Shown: piece by piece, positions 47,287-55,590 of the stretch
How the letters are laid out: each line of letters starts with the position of its first letter
How positions within the stretch are numbered: the stretch's first letter is position 1
Origin: Hydractinia symbiolongicarpus
Taxonomy: Eukaryota; Cnidaria; Hydrozoa; Anthoathecata; Hydractiniidae
Length of the DNA: 64,000 nucleotides
Reading direction: 5' to 3'
Assembly: GCF_029227915.1 (NCBI RefSeq)
Contig: NC_079887.1
Location: forward strand, 18,471,650-18,535,649
Notes under the pieces: model-generated
Databases searched by the model: none
What the model was told of the DNA's origin: nothing
Seen by the model: the letters and a program-made list of their open reading frames with translations, nothing else
Position numbers and translations under genes: made by a program

Positions 47287-47319
47287 CCCTTGCGAGAGTT
47301 TTGTTTTGAAAAATAAAAA

Positions 47320-47952
47320 ATGATGAACGACATAGCCCTCACCGTAGCAATAATTCTTCCGTACGTCTTCATCGTGCTCTACTTTTTGCGCTATAGAAGG
47401 GTATTAATAAAGATGAGTGAGATTACAGCTATATTTGATGACACACCAGCAGAAGCCTTTCAAGCCAAAGAAAAACCGGCAGACAATCGCCGGGCCTTGA
47501 AGGATGCGATAAGGCAAGGGAAATCGCATCTCTTACCCAAAAAATGTACCGAAGGATTTGTCGACAAAGCTCCTGAGGAGGCGATCGAAAAAGCGTACGC
47601 CGACTATGTTCAACGAGAGCTCCAAGATAAGGGAGAAAAAACCGCCAAAGCACTCTCTACGCATGCTATCAACCTGTACGCTAACGCTGTGGGAAATTAC
47701 GTCAAAATCGACTCTGTCAAAGGACTTAGAAAAGACATCGAAGAAGACCCCATCATTAAAGACTCCATGGCAGATTTGGGGATCCTTGTGTACTCTGCCT
47801 TTGGAAAATATCTAGCGCCACTATTGATTGCTGCTCATACTATTAATCACACTCAGCTCTCCGTGAAGTCCAAGACAGATGAAAAGCGAGATGACGAACA
47901 GCAAGAAAAAGATGGGAAACAGTCTTTCGAAGTTTCATATGAGCAATCGTGA
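47320..47952 (+). CDS. Polinton accessory protein with N-terminal membrane helix
   Basis: 210 codons from ATG 47320, preceded by AATAAAAA. A hydrophobic helix at residues 5-24 (ALTVAIILPYVFIVLYFLRY) is followed by a basic flank, and then a soluble helical part (AYADYVQRELQDKGEKTAKAL, 92-112). The tail is charged and repetitive (DEKRDDEQQEKDGKQ). The helix followed by positive charges suggests a single-pass membrane protein with a cytosolic or virion-interior body. No family recognised. By position, between HNH and a second membrane protein, it may be virion-associated. Confidence 0.7.
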   Translation: MMNDIALTVAIILPYVFIVLYFLRYRRVLIKMSEITAIFDDTPAEAFQAKEKPADNRRALKDAIRQGKSHLLPKKCTEGFVDKAPEEAIEKAYADYVQRELQDKGEKTAKALSTHAINLYANAVGNYVKIDSVKGLRKDIEEDPIIKDSMADLGILVYSAFGKYLAPLLIAAHTINHTQLSVKSKTDEKRDDEQQEKDGKQSFEVSYEQS

Positions 47953-47979
47953 AATTATTGATCGTATAAGCAAGGGGAA

Positions 47980-48183
47980 AATGGGTAGAACAAGAGCACG
48001 GTACACAGCTTGGTGCAGCATTTACGGTGACTCCTGCTCACGCGGTTGGGTAATCCTGACACCAGGAGCTGATCGCTTTCCACCACAGGCGTGTAATTTA
48101 GTGAGGACCTCGTATAAGAACGCGATAAGATACGCTGGCAGAAACGGTTTGAAGGCCTCCAGATGTATGATAAAGATCTAGCC
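47980..48183 (+). CDS. Possible small basic protein
   Basis: A 67-codon frame starting MGRTRARYTAWCSIYGDSC is rich in arginine and overlaps nothing else on this strand. It has no AATAAA start motif and is not recognised. The minus strand is also open here (47955-48395), so either may be chance. It fills the only sizeable gap between the two membrane-protein genes. Confidence 0.3.
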
Positions 48184-48226
48184 GTCTTGATGTAAAAGAA
48201 ATGGGGAGCAGTCAGATATTTAGCCC

Positions 48227-48246
48227 AAACGTGCCTTCGGTCGTTT
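48227..48246 (+). terminator. Imperfect hairpin before the small membrane gene
   Basis: AAACG-(T)-GCC / GGT-CGTTT with a TTC loop and one bulged T. Weaker than the other gene-end hairpins. Confidence 0.3.
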
Positions 48247-48273
48247 AAAACTACTATTTTTCCAATTAAATAA

Positions 48274-48669
48274 ATGAGTGAGGAGCAATCTAACCAAGTC
48301 ATAACCAAGAAGAATGAGGGTCGTGTTGCTGCTGGCAAGAGACTTGCTGAATGGAATCGCAAGAACAAGGCTGACTTACAGAAGAACTTGGGCAAAAGTA
48401 CTTCGCAAGAGGGTCAGGAACTTATCGCAGGTCCTCACAAGTTCAGTGCATATCTCTATGTCGCTGGAGGTCTCGCTGCCGTACTTGCCGCTTGCGTGGC
48501 AGTCTATTACATACGTAAGAAGCCTCCTGAAAAGCCTAGCGTCTCCACAGGAGTACGTGCGCCCATGTCAGCGGAAGGGCCGTCTCAGCAGCACACACAA
48601 AAGCAACGCGATCGCCTAGCGGCTCCGCAGGAGCAAGGGCGTCATATTGACATTTTCAAGATGCGATAA
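48274..48669 (+). CDS. Polinton small single-pass membrane protein
   Basis: 131 codons starting at AAATAAATG. The basic N-terminal part (KNEGRVAAGKRLAEWNRKNK, 13-32) is followed by one membrane helix (residues 59-80, YLYVAGGLAAVLAACVAVYY), and then a proline/glutamine-rich tail ending in DIFKMR. The short GRVAAGKRLAEWNRK text looks like a conserved signature, but I cannot name the family. Such small type-III membrane proteins are common in virus-like elements and may sit in or under the capsid. The frame is intact. Confidence 0.75.
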   Translation: MSEEQSNQVITKKNEGRVAAGKRLAEWNRKNKADLQKNLGKSTSQEGQELIAGPHKFSAYLYVAGGLAAVLAACVAVYYIRKKPPEKPSVSTGVRAPMSAEGPSQQHTQKQRDRLAAPQEQGRHIDIFKMR

Positions 48670-48682
48670 CCTATAATAAATG
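48670..48682 (+). promoter_or_regulatory. TATAATAAATG start motif
   Basis: CTATAATAAATG spans the 10-bp gap between two genes and is identical in its core to the motif at both minus-strand genes at the right end (57891 and 58173). Confidence 0.45.
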
Positions 48683-48925
48683 AGTGTTACCCCTCGGGAG
48701 AAAGAAATTATCGACATGATCTATGAAACAGTCGTGGATCTAGGCTTTACGTTCACCTACGCCATAACCGGGAAGAAATTTCTGGGAATCTCTAGCCCCA
48801 GCACCAAGATGGATACCAGCGACGTGCTGAAGATGTTTGCTTACTTTTCAGCGGGTCGAGGCTCGCGGGAATTTGTGGTAGCAAAGGGGTGGATTCCGGC
48901 ATCTATCGTACCAAAGCCTATGTAA
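48680..48925 (+). CDS. Small Polinton protein, unknown
   Basis: 81 codons (MSVTPREKEIIDMIYETVVD...), soluble, no cysteine and no membrane helix. It starts 10 bp after the previous stop with a strong AT start motif, which supports it as a real gene. No family recognised. Confidence 0.65.
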   Translation: MSVTPREKEIIDMIYETVVDLGFTFTYAITGKKFLGISSPSTKMDTSDVLKMFAYFSAGRGSREFVVAKGWIPASIVPKPM

Positions 48926-48938
48926 GTCTACAAGGTTT

Positions 48939-49558
48939 ATGTCTGTCCAAGACAAACACAAAGCGCTGCAATACCCTCAGAATAAAATGGACATTGTCAA
49001 AGAACCGCATACAGCAATCTTTACTGGACCGACAAGCTGTGGCAAGACGCAGCGTGTCCTGGCTTTGATTGAGAACGAGTACAAGCACCATTTCGACAAC
49101 ATTGTTATTCTATGCCCTACAATCCGCTGGAACAAGACCTATCAAGAGAGATCCTCGCTATGGAGGGATGACTACGTGTTTCTGGTGGAGCCCAAGGAGC
49201 AGCTGTTCAAATGGATTCAAAAACTGTCGTCATTGCTGGCGGGCGAAGAGACGTTGTTTATCGTTGACGATATGATATCCAACGAGGATCACGATAAAAA
49301 GCGACAGCCCTTGCTTGACATCGCAAACACAGTCTCTGGCTACTCACTGCAAGCTACACGGCCATCCCGAAGAACCTTCGAAGGCAAAAAAAGCAGTTGT
49401 TTATGTGGTACCCCCACGAACGATCAGACATGAAACTCGTCGACGAGGAAACAAACATGATCAACGACTGGGAGACTATCAAGGCTGAGCTGAAAAAGTC
49501 CAAGCACGCTTGCCTTTGGATCAGATTTAAGCACCCCAGGACTTGGAAAATTTTTTGA
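48939..49558 (+). pseudogene. A32-like packaging ATPase (frameshifted)
   Basis: The genome-packaging ATPase that pumps DNA into capsids in Polintons and related viruses. Walker A is FTGPTSCGKT (residues 28-37) and Walker B TLFIVDDMI (105-113), both intact. After about residue 135 the frame fails. The continuation (YTAIPKNLRRQKKQLFMWYP, then KLVDEETNMINDWETIKAEL) lies in another frame from about 49352 to the TGA at 49556-49558. The conserved stretch between Walker B and that block also seems shortened, so a small deletion with frameshift near 49330-49352 is likely. It has no AATAAA motif and starts 13 bp after the previous gene, so it is probably co-transcribed. Confidence 0.92.
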
Positions 49559-49603
49559 GTTCTGTCCCAAGCAATCTGGTTGGAATTATTTTAAAACTAC
49601 AAA

Positions 49604-49813
49604 ATGAAAAATATGGAGATAAATCGTCTTTTCAGATCCCTTCCAGCCCGTTTTAAACAAACCCGCAACCAGCTCAGGAATAACAACGGCAATCCCCACG
49701 ATATCTTCATCTCTCTCGAGGGACTCAAGTGGATGGAAAGCAATACAAGAGACCCCGATATTCGAGGTAGACTACGAGCACTTATAGATAGCACGACGGC
49801 TTCGTCCTATTAG
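49604..49813 (+). CDS. Small basic Polinton protein, unknown
   Basis: 69 codons (MKNMEINRLFRSLPARFKQT...GLKWMESNTRDPDIRGR). It has basic N-terminal and acidic central parts and no recognised domain. It lies between ATPase and BRO on the same strand and is followed by a hairpin at 49840-49866. Confidence 0.5.
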   Translation: MKNMEINRLFRSLPARFKQTRNQLRNNNGNPHDIFISLEGLKWMESNTRDPDIRGRLRALIDSTTASSY

Positions 49814-49839
49814 ATGGTGCCCTGGGGACGAAGTAAGTA

Positions 49840-49866
49840 TTAATGTGAGCCACAGGTTCACATTAA
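49840..49866 (+). terminator. Gene-end hairpin, copy 1
   Basis: Stem TTAATGTGAGCC / GGTTCACATTAA (one G-T wobble) with an ACA loop. 32 bp around it (49838-49869) are identical to 51485-51516. Confidence 0.65.
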
Positions 49867-49943
49867 CTAGCACATGTTGTTTCAAAATCAAGAGCACCGT
49901 CCATGCAACATGATCCCGGGAATTCCAAAAACTCACAAGCAAA

Positions 49944-50756
49944 ATGTCTCTTGTGGTTGATTATTTTGAAGGAAAGCAAGTCCGATCATTCTTTGTTCAG
50001 GATAAAGGTCAATGCATCGTAGCCTCCGATGTTTGGAGAGCCGCGGCCTATAAGCGAGAAGCGGGAGTAAAAGCTATTCAGAGACTTGTTCCCAACAAGT
50101 ACAAAATACGGAAAGGTGACGCTGTTGTTGAGCTCCAGAGGGTGGACAGATCTGTCCACCCCCAGCAAGATACAGTTTTACTGACAAAACCAGGCCTTTA
50201 TTGCTTCCTCTTGAGGTGCGGTAGACCTGAAGCAGAACCATTTTTGGATTGGGTTGTTGAAGAGGTTTTACCTCGAGAGGTCCGCAAGCTTGCTGAAATT
50301 GTAGAAGAAAATCAAGCGGCGCTGGCTCTGCTCAGCGACGATTTAGAGGACAAGGATCGTCAAATTTTTACCCTAGAGGAAGATGTTGACGACAGAGATC
50401 GAACGATAGCCGTACAAGCGCAAGTAATCACAGAGCTACGACAGCGAGCTGTTCCTCACCTTGAAGACCCTAGAAAGGATAACGGGATGGTTATAATCCA
50501 AAAGAATAACAACGATGAATATCTGTATGTCGCTATATGTGGGCAACAAGGCTATGTAGAGCAAAAAATTAGCAACAAGTTAACAGATCATCCCAACGGT
50601 CAACTCGTCGTTCTTGCAGAAACTCCAAATGCCATTGTACATTACAACTGGCTCCGAGAGCGTGGATGCATCGAAGTAAATCCCGAACGTCCAAGGCACT
50701 TTCGATTAGGTCGTAATTATACACATCAGAGATTGATGGAGCTTGCCGAGATCTAG
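49944..50756 (+). CDS. BRO-N domain protein
   Basis: 270 codons from ATG 49944. Residues 1-115 form a BRO-N (baculovirus repeated ORF N-terminal) DNA-binding domain. The evidence is VASDVWRAAAYKREAGVKAI, then PNKYKIRKGD and the signature LLTKPGLYCFLLRCGRPEAE followed by FLDWVVEEVLP. A charged coiled region (about 115-160) leads to a C-terminal domain (QKNNNDEYLYVAICGQQGYV..., 180-270) similar in style to the DUF3627-like tails of BRO proteins in insect DNA viruses. BRO proteins bind nucleic acid and are thought to modulate host or viral transcription. The gene is intact and followed by two hairpins. Confidence 0.85.
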   Translation: MSLVVDYFEGKQVRSFFVQDKGQCIVASDVWRAAAYKREAGVKAIQRLVPNKYKIRKGDAVVELQRVDRSVHPQQDTVLLTKPGLYCFLLRCGRPEAEPFLDWVVEEVLPREVRKLAEIVEENQAALALLSDDLEDKDRQIFTLEEDVDDRDRTIAVQAQVITELRQRAVPHLEDPRKDNGMVIIQKNNNDEYLYVAICGQQGYVEQKISNKLTDHPNGQLVVLAETPNAIVHYNWLRERGCIEVNPERPRHFRLGRNYTHQRLMELAEI

Positions 50757-50769
50757 GATTTTTTTGTAA

Positions 50770-50791
50770 CCCGTGCTCCTGCGGAGACGGG
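50770..50791 (+). terminator. GC-rich hairpin after BRO
   Basis: CCCGT-(G)-CTCC / GGAG-ACGGG with a TGC loop, 13 nt past the BRO stop. Confidence 0.6.
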
Positions 50792-50845
50792 CGAAGCCCT
50801 GATATTATACACCCAGGCTATGGACGAAGCTTTCGTGACCACTTC

Positions 50846-50870
50846 AAGTGTTAAAAGATAGTTAACACTT
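50846..50870 (+). terminator. Second hairpin after BRO
   Basis: Perfect 9-bp stem AAGTGTTAA / TTAACACTT with an AAGATAG loop, followed by an A run and the next start. Confidence 0.55.
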
Positions 50871-50891
50871 TAAGAAAAAAAATGGAAACCT

Positions 50892-51455
50892 ATGTACAGG
50901 GTCAACAAAAAAAATTATAGTATTAAGGTACCCGTGCTGAGATGCTTCATAAAGGCAGAATCTACCACTGGTTACTGTCCCACTTGTCTGGAAAATTTTA
51001 GATTTAGGGGTGGTGCATACTATGAGGGGTTTGTATATCCAGATGATGACGAGCTTCTAGACAGAGTAGCATCGGGTGAAAAGCCGTGGGCAACAATTCC
51101 CTGTGAGGAGGAAGATGAGGGGATCGAGGTTGATATTGAAGACCGGGATTTGCATATTGTAAATATTAAAAGAAACAAGTGGGGCATGCTCTGCTACGAG
51201 GTCATTAAGGATCCTGAGTTAAAGCTCTCGGATCTGGCTGATTTGAATAAAATAAGTGAAATACTCAAATTTCCTATTGAAGATAGACGTTTAGTTGACA
51301 TCGATCTTGATATCGAGCCTGATGTTATTCGAGGTATCGTGTACGGATATCCGTTCTATACAGAGCCCCCTTTACTATATTTGTGGGATCCGAATAAAAA
51401 TTTAGAGAATGAACCATTAGACGTACTCTTTAAAATACTATATACTAGATATTAG
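50892..51455 (+). CDS. Unknown acidic Polinton protein
   Basis: 187 codons. It has one CPTC pair (GYCPTCLENF, about 27-36), an acidic middle (CEEEDEGIEVDIEDRD) and a C-terminal half rich in Asp and Leu (DRRLVDIDLDIEPDVIRGIV). An alternative ATG at 50882 in another frame joins this frame across an A8 run, so the true N terminus may be METYVQGQQKK with a one-base slip. No family recognised. It is not a protease: there is no His-Asp-Cys arrangement. It converges on the integrase gene. Confidence 0.6.
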   Translation: MYRVNKKNYSIKVPVLRCFIKAESTTGYCPTCLENFRFRGGAYYEGFVYPDDDELLDRVASGEKPWATIPCEEEDEGIEVDIEDRDLHIVNIKRNKWGMLCYEVIKDPELKLSDLADLNKISEILKFPIEDRRLVDIDLDIEPDVIRGIVYGYPFYTEPPLLYLWDPNKNLENEPLDVLFKILYTRY

Positions 51456-51486
51456 TCTCCTCCAGGGATACCGAACATTTTTTGTA

Positions 51487-51513
51487 TTAATGTGAGCCAC
51501 AGGTTCACATTAA
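51487..51513. terminator. Gene-end hairpin, copy 2, at a convergent junction
   Basis: Same stem and loop as 49840-49866, exact over 32 bp. It lies between the stop of the 187-codon gene (+) and the stop of the integrase (-), so it could serve both strands. Confidence 0.65.
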
Positions 51514-51542
51514 CTACGCTTATACAATGCCAACTGAGCAAG

Positions 51543-51558
51543 TCCCCCGTAGCGGGGA
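51543..51558 (-). terminator. Short GC hairpin beyond the integrase stop
   Basis: TCCCC-CGTAGC-GGGGA, 19 nt beyond the end of the integrase gene. Short, so the support is weak. Confidence 0.4.
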
Positions 51559-51576
51559 ACTAATGGATCGTGAAAT

Positions 51577-52575
51577 TTACCATTCTTTTACATGCTCCGG
51601 AGGTACTTCAACATCTTCCGGCACCAGCATCAACTCCTCTGCCACAAAGCTTCGATCAGGCCCATCTTGCAAGTAATATAGCACACGGCTGTTCTGCTCG
51701 ATGCGATCGAGCTTATACGTCTTTTTGCTCCACCAAGCGTCTGTTGCACGTCTTTTAGCATCACCATGCTCTTCCCCCGGCTGCAGCAGGTACAAGTAAA
51801 GACCGTCCTCAGGTAACGGCTTTTCTTCAGGCCGCGGGTCCTTTGTAAGTGGGACTTCATCTAGCTTGATTGCCTTGTTGGGTTTCATACCGATCATGGC
51901 AGTTTTGGTATTGTTCATGCTTTTGACGATAGTGTACAGAAGTTTCACCCATGTGGTACTGGTCTCATCAGTGACCAACTCTTGTGCATCCTGGGACTTG
52001 AAAAGTCTCTCAGCGAGCACCTTGTTATAGGACTCGACAAAGGCTGTGAACGTATGATGATATTTGGTGGTTGCGCGCTTAATCTCGACGTCTTTTGCTT
52101 CTAACAGCTTTGTTACGTCTGACTTGAACTCACTACCGTTGTCGCACTGGAAGATCTTCGGATAGCGCAAAGGTCCTGCTTTGTAAATGTCCTTGATCAT
52201 GTCAGCGACTTCGCTGGCTTTCTTCGTTCTCAATGGTCTAGCTACCTTGTAGCGCGAGGCTACATCGATCCCTGTGAGGATATATTTGTACACGTTGCTG
52301 TAGACTTTGTCATGAGGCATGTAGAGCAAGTCAAATTGGTGCATTTCATTAGGTTTTTTAATGGTAAAATATGGGTAGTTGATGCGCTTGGGCCCCTTGA
52401 TATGTCTGAGCCAGAGCAACTGGCAAGATAGCCAGTGTACGACTTTCTTTTTAGATAGTCCGCTCTGCTCAGCGAGCAATTTAACAGCCTTTCGACCAGT
52501 CCATAAATTTTCAGGGGTATAGTAAATACTGCTTAATTTTTTCGCTTCTTCTGGAGTAATGATATGTTTCGACAT
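51577..52575 (-). CDS. Polinton retroviral-type integrase
   Basis: 332 codons from ATG 52575, chosen because AATAAAC precedes it. It inserts the element into host DNA. The catalytic triad is D82 (MHQFDLLYM), D145 (IFQCDNGSEF) and E181 (FVESYNKVL), with exactly 35 residues between the last two, the classical DD(35)E spacing. The N-terminal part (ENLWTGRKAVKLLAEQ) is a helix-turn-helix-like region. The C terminus (WWSKKTYKLDRIEQNSRVLY, then VAEELMLVPEDV) is a chromodomain-like beta region. All residues look intact. It is the first of three tightly packed minus-strand genes (integrase, membrane protein, capsid) that share AATAAA-type starts. Confidence 0.95.
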   Translation of the reverse strand: MSKHIITPEEAKKLSSIYYTPENLWTGRKAVKLLAEQSGLSKKKVVHWLSCQLLWLRHIKGPKRINYPYFTIKKPNEMHQFDLLYMPHDKVYSNVYKYILTGIDVASRYKVARPLRTKKASEVADMIKDIYKAGPLRYPKIFQCDNGSEFKSDVTKLLEAKDVEIKRATTKYHHTFTAFVESYNKVLAERLFKSQDAQELVTDETSTTWVKLLYTIVKSMNNTKTAMIGMKPNKAIKLDEVPLTKDPRPEEKPLPEDGLYLYLLQPGEEHGDAKRRATDAWWSKKTYKLDRIEQNSRVLYYLQDGPDRSFVAEELMLVPEDVEVPPEHVKEW

Positions 52576-52591
52576 GTTTATTACATGTCGA

Positions 52592-52990
52592 TTACCTCCA
52601 TTTGTACACTGCAAAACCAAGGAGGGCTAAGGATCCAACGATGAACGTTAGCTCACCGTCCTGTTGCTGTTTGCTGGGCGTGTAGAAGTCGGATAACTTA
52701 GGAGCCTTCTCGATCGTTGCGATATAGTACTCCCTCATACCTTCATCGAGCTCCTTCAAGCTCTCTCCAGCTTGCCTTTTCAGCTCTCGTTGATGGTTAT
52801 ACCAATCGATCTTTGCCTGCCGATCTCTTATCCACTGCTGCTGAGCTGCTTGAAGTTTTTCAATTGCCTTATCATGCTTTTTACGCTCGGCCTCACCATG
52901 GCCTGACGGCTTACTGAACAGATAGTTACTCCCCGAGAATGCTAGAGCATTGATTATAGCCCCACCTGCGAGTACTAATATGCTTGCCAT
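52592..52990 (-). CDS. Polinton conserved membrane-anchored protein
   Basis: 132 codons from ATG 52990 (AAATAAAG before it). Hydrophobic N terminus (ASILVLAGGAIINALAFSGS, 2-21), a long basic helix with the text KKHDKAIEKLQAAQQQW and DRQAKIDWYNHQRELKR (about 33-75), and a C-terminal hydrophobic segment (LTFIVGSLALLGFAVYKW). It begins 7 bp after the capsid stop and ends 16 bp before the integrase start. I recall this protein type as common in cnidarian Polintons. It is likely a minor virion protein, but no function is established. Confidence 0.75.
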   Translation of the reverse strand: MASILVLAGGAIINALAFSGSNYLFSKPSGHGEAERKKHDKAIEKLQAAQQQWIRDRQAKIDWYNHQRELKRQAGESLKELDEGMREYYIATIEKAPKLSDFYTPSKQQQDGELTFIVGSLALLGFAVYKWR

Positions 52991-52997
52991 CTTTATT

Positions 52998-54279
52998 TTA
53001 ATATTCGACACTGTGAAAACGCCCATCTAAGATGTTCAGCTGAGCATCTTGAAGTAGGAAAACGTAGTATTTAATATCCCCCGTTGTTCCGTCTGCCTTC
53101 TTTGTCATATGCAATGTTATACCGTCTGACAATCTCTGTAATGGCCTTCCGGAACCGTGGAGACTGTTATCAGGTGATTCTCGGAAATCAACAAACAGGG
53201 CGTATCTCTCAGTAAAAAACTGCCCAATTGTCACCTTTGAATCGTGGCTACCGAATAAGTTTACGATCTGCTCGAGGTGATCTTTCGGGAGCATCGCGTG
53301 CGTGTAGAGCTCATTAGGCTCACCCTCGACAGTGATCGAGATTTTTTCAATCTTGGGGTTGTAGAAGACCTCGTTAGCGCCCGAGTAAGCCATTACTTTC
53401 CCCGGATCTACGAACAATAATAAGACGCCTTTTAAACTTTTTGCTGGAGTATCAATTTGCAAATTGTAGCTGGTATCAGCCTTTTTATCGTGACGACCTT
53501 GCTACAGAGTACCCTTTCATAGGGAAGCGCCAAACGACTATACTGTGACATCATAGCGCTCGCGAGACCCTCGTTATTAACCTTGTCAAACTCTAGTGCG
53601 ATATTAGTGATCTTGTACGCACTGCCTGCAGGCTTAGCTGCCGTGCTTCCTGAAGACACCGTACCGGCATCCTTTATAACGTCACCATATGATGCAAAAT
53701 GTATTACAAACTGGAGCCTATCGTGTAAGCCTGGTTGGTAAAAGGGCAGATTCCTCGTGAGTTCGAACATTTTACCGATAGGGATGCAAAAGGTGTTGCC
53801 GTATGCTGCGACGATCGCTTTTTCCTCATCCGTGCCTACATGATTAGTCGCTTTGATCTGTAAGGCGCGGATTGTACCATTATTGGGGTTGATCCCCTTT
53901 AGGATCAAGTTGTTTTCCCGATGAAGCTTGGGCAACCATAGGTCCTTGTAGGTAGCGAGCACCCTGTAGTCGCTAATATTTTGCACCTCGTTACCGTTCA
54001 GGCCGATTCTAAGATTTTGTACCAGGGCTTTGCCGATATTGCTTACAATTGTAAGCTTGGTATTGGTACCCGTTAATTCAAGATCAAAGAGGAGTTTGAT
54101 ACTGAATGGAAAAATTACGTCGTTCTGGCCCATGTTGGTATGTCTACATACAAGTCCTCGTTCTGGTTAATCGTACTAGGGACATGACTTACTTTTACAC
54201 GCTGCTTCTTCCCTTTCATAGCCATCATTGTTTTAATCTCCGCGTAGGGATCGAGCTTAGTTCCGAATATGTTACTCAT
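52998..54279 (-). pseudogene. Major capsid protein (two frameshifts)
   Basis: Polinton major capsid (double jelly-roll) protein. ATG 54279, preceded by AAATAAAC, starts MSNIFGTKLDPYAEIKTMMA. This frame ends at about 54117 and the text resumes one base over at VIFPFSIKLLFDLELTG and VSNIGKALVQNLRIGLNGNE. A second one-base shift near 53470 leads to the C-terminal third (VDPGKVMAYSGANEVFYNPK, IEKISITVEGEPNELY). Together the frames span about 427 codons, a normal size for this family. No large deletion is visible. The capsid gene sits next to the membrane protein and integrase on the same strand. Confidence 0.9.
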
Positions 54280-54300
54280 GTTTATTTTTAGCTGAAATAA
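54280..54300. promoter_or_regulatory. Divergent promoter between capsid and coiled-coil genes
   Basis: Only 21 bp separate the two divergent starts. AAATAAAC precedes the minus-strand capsid ATG and GAAATAA abuts the plus-strand ATG 54301. Both genes must share this tiny region. Confidence 0.5.
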
Positions 54301-55590
54301 ATGCCGATTAATCCAATATACGAAGGAGACGACTTTACGTCAGAGGAAAAAATTCCAGACGAGGATTTCAGTAGGCCTGATGCCAGCTCCACAATAACGC
54401 CAGATCAGGGTCAATCGCCTACCGTCTCCGCAAGAGACACCACGACAAGACAGAGGGAAGAGCTACTAAAATCAAAGGTCGACGATCTTTACGAACACCT
54501 TGCTGAGGAGCTGGGGCAGCCAATCGCGAGATTTTATAACGAGTTTGAGGCACAAGGAAACCAGCTTCTTTTCGATGGCATAGAGATCACTAAAAGGAAT
54601 GGTAAATTGAGGAGCGTTGCCGAGATACAGAGGAGATTAGGTACAAATCGCTTGCGAGAATTGGGGTTTACCGACTATACTACACCAAACAAAGGCAGTA
54701 AAGCAATGGCTCAGAAACTCCTTAACGAGATTGTTCATGTTGAACAGAAGGCCGATGATATCGAAATGATGCCGCTGCTCGAGAACGTCCTTGATGAAAC
54801 GGAAAGCCTGATAGAAGAGACTCCTTTTGGCGCCAGCGAAGCCTTCACATAGCGTGAAAGAAGAGGGCTCAACCTCGAGATTCAAACACTAAGGGGTAAC
54901 CTAAAGCACTTAAAAAACAAGATGATCTTCTACGACAGCGAGATCGCCAAAGCAGAAGCCAAGGTAAAAAGGCTTGAGACGAAGAAAGCTACACCTGGAG
55001 TATCAGAGGAACAGCAAACTATCTGGAACGAAGACCTTGGAAAGGCTAGGGAAGATCTAGAACGACTCCAAGATCAAAAGGAAGCAGTACGAGAAGCACA
55101 CGGTTTACTATCATCTGACATTCAGAGCCAACTGAAATCTATTAAGGAAACGCTGATGAAAATCGCAGAAGGCGATAAATCTCTGGCTGAAAAGCTTAGA
55201 ATCTTATTCAACGAGCAAGGTGTTACTATAGCTAGCATCGTCTCGGCTGTTGGTTTACTGATTTCCACCATCGTACTCGCAGTTGCAGGTGGAGGTTCCG
55301 CAACAGGCGCAGGGGGAAGTGCCGCAGGGAAGGGTTTTTTGCCAAAACAGCTGGAAAGGCTTGGAAAATTTTTGAAATACCTAGCAGGTAAGGCAGGTGC
55401 GGCGCTACCAGGGATTATTGGTACGGTTGTCTCGTTCTTTTTCAGATTGGCTGCAAAAGTTGTTGAATACGCAGCCAAACACCTCTACATGACAATCGCT
55501 GCTGCCGTCGCTTTTGTTGTGGTCTACGTTGGGAAGGGTTTGCCACCCTTCCCAACTATCGTAAATATTGGTGCTCCCGCGAAGCACTAA
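54301..55590 (+). pseudogene. Coiled-coil and transmembrane virion-type protein (one in-frame TAG)
   Basis: The frame is open from ATG 54301 to 55590 apart from a single TAG at 54850-54852, after 183 codons. Before it: an acidic N terminus, ELLKSKVDDLYEHLAEELGQ and LRSVAEIQRRLGTNRLRELG. After it: a coiled coil (KAEAKVKRLETKK..., EDLERLQDQKEAVREAHG), a hydrophobic segment (ASIVSAVGLLISTIVLAVAG), a glycine/alanine stretch and two more hydrophobic segments near the end. About 430 residues in all. The architecture suggests a membrane-inserting or scaffold protein of the particle. The family is not named. The gene overlaps the end of the convergent gene by 4 bp. Confidence 0.75.
55528..55556. terminator. 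11-bp perfect hairpin at a convergent junction
   Basis: GTTGGGAAGGG / CCCTTCCCAAC with a 7-nt loop TTTGCCA, 32 bp before the end of the + gene and about 30 bp beyond the end of the - gene. It lies inside the coding frame, yet forms a strong GC-rich stem. Confidence 0.6.

Larger units (their letters stand above)
46663..47319. other. Non-coding gap with structured DNA
   Basis: 657 bp without a gene in an otherwise compact element. It holds a perfect hairpin at 46770-46796, a GC-rich cloverleaf-like fold at 46918-47014 and a hairpin at 47238-47286. The island around 46940-47010 is much richer in GC than its surroundings. Confidence 0.6.

Noticed and set aside
47955-48395. A 146-codon minus-strand frame inside the Polinton
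   Set aside because: It overlaps the start of a well-supported plus-strand gene and lacks the start motif that minus-strand Polinton genes have.
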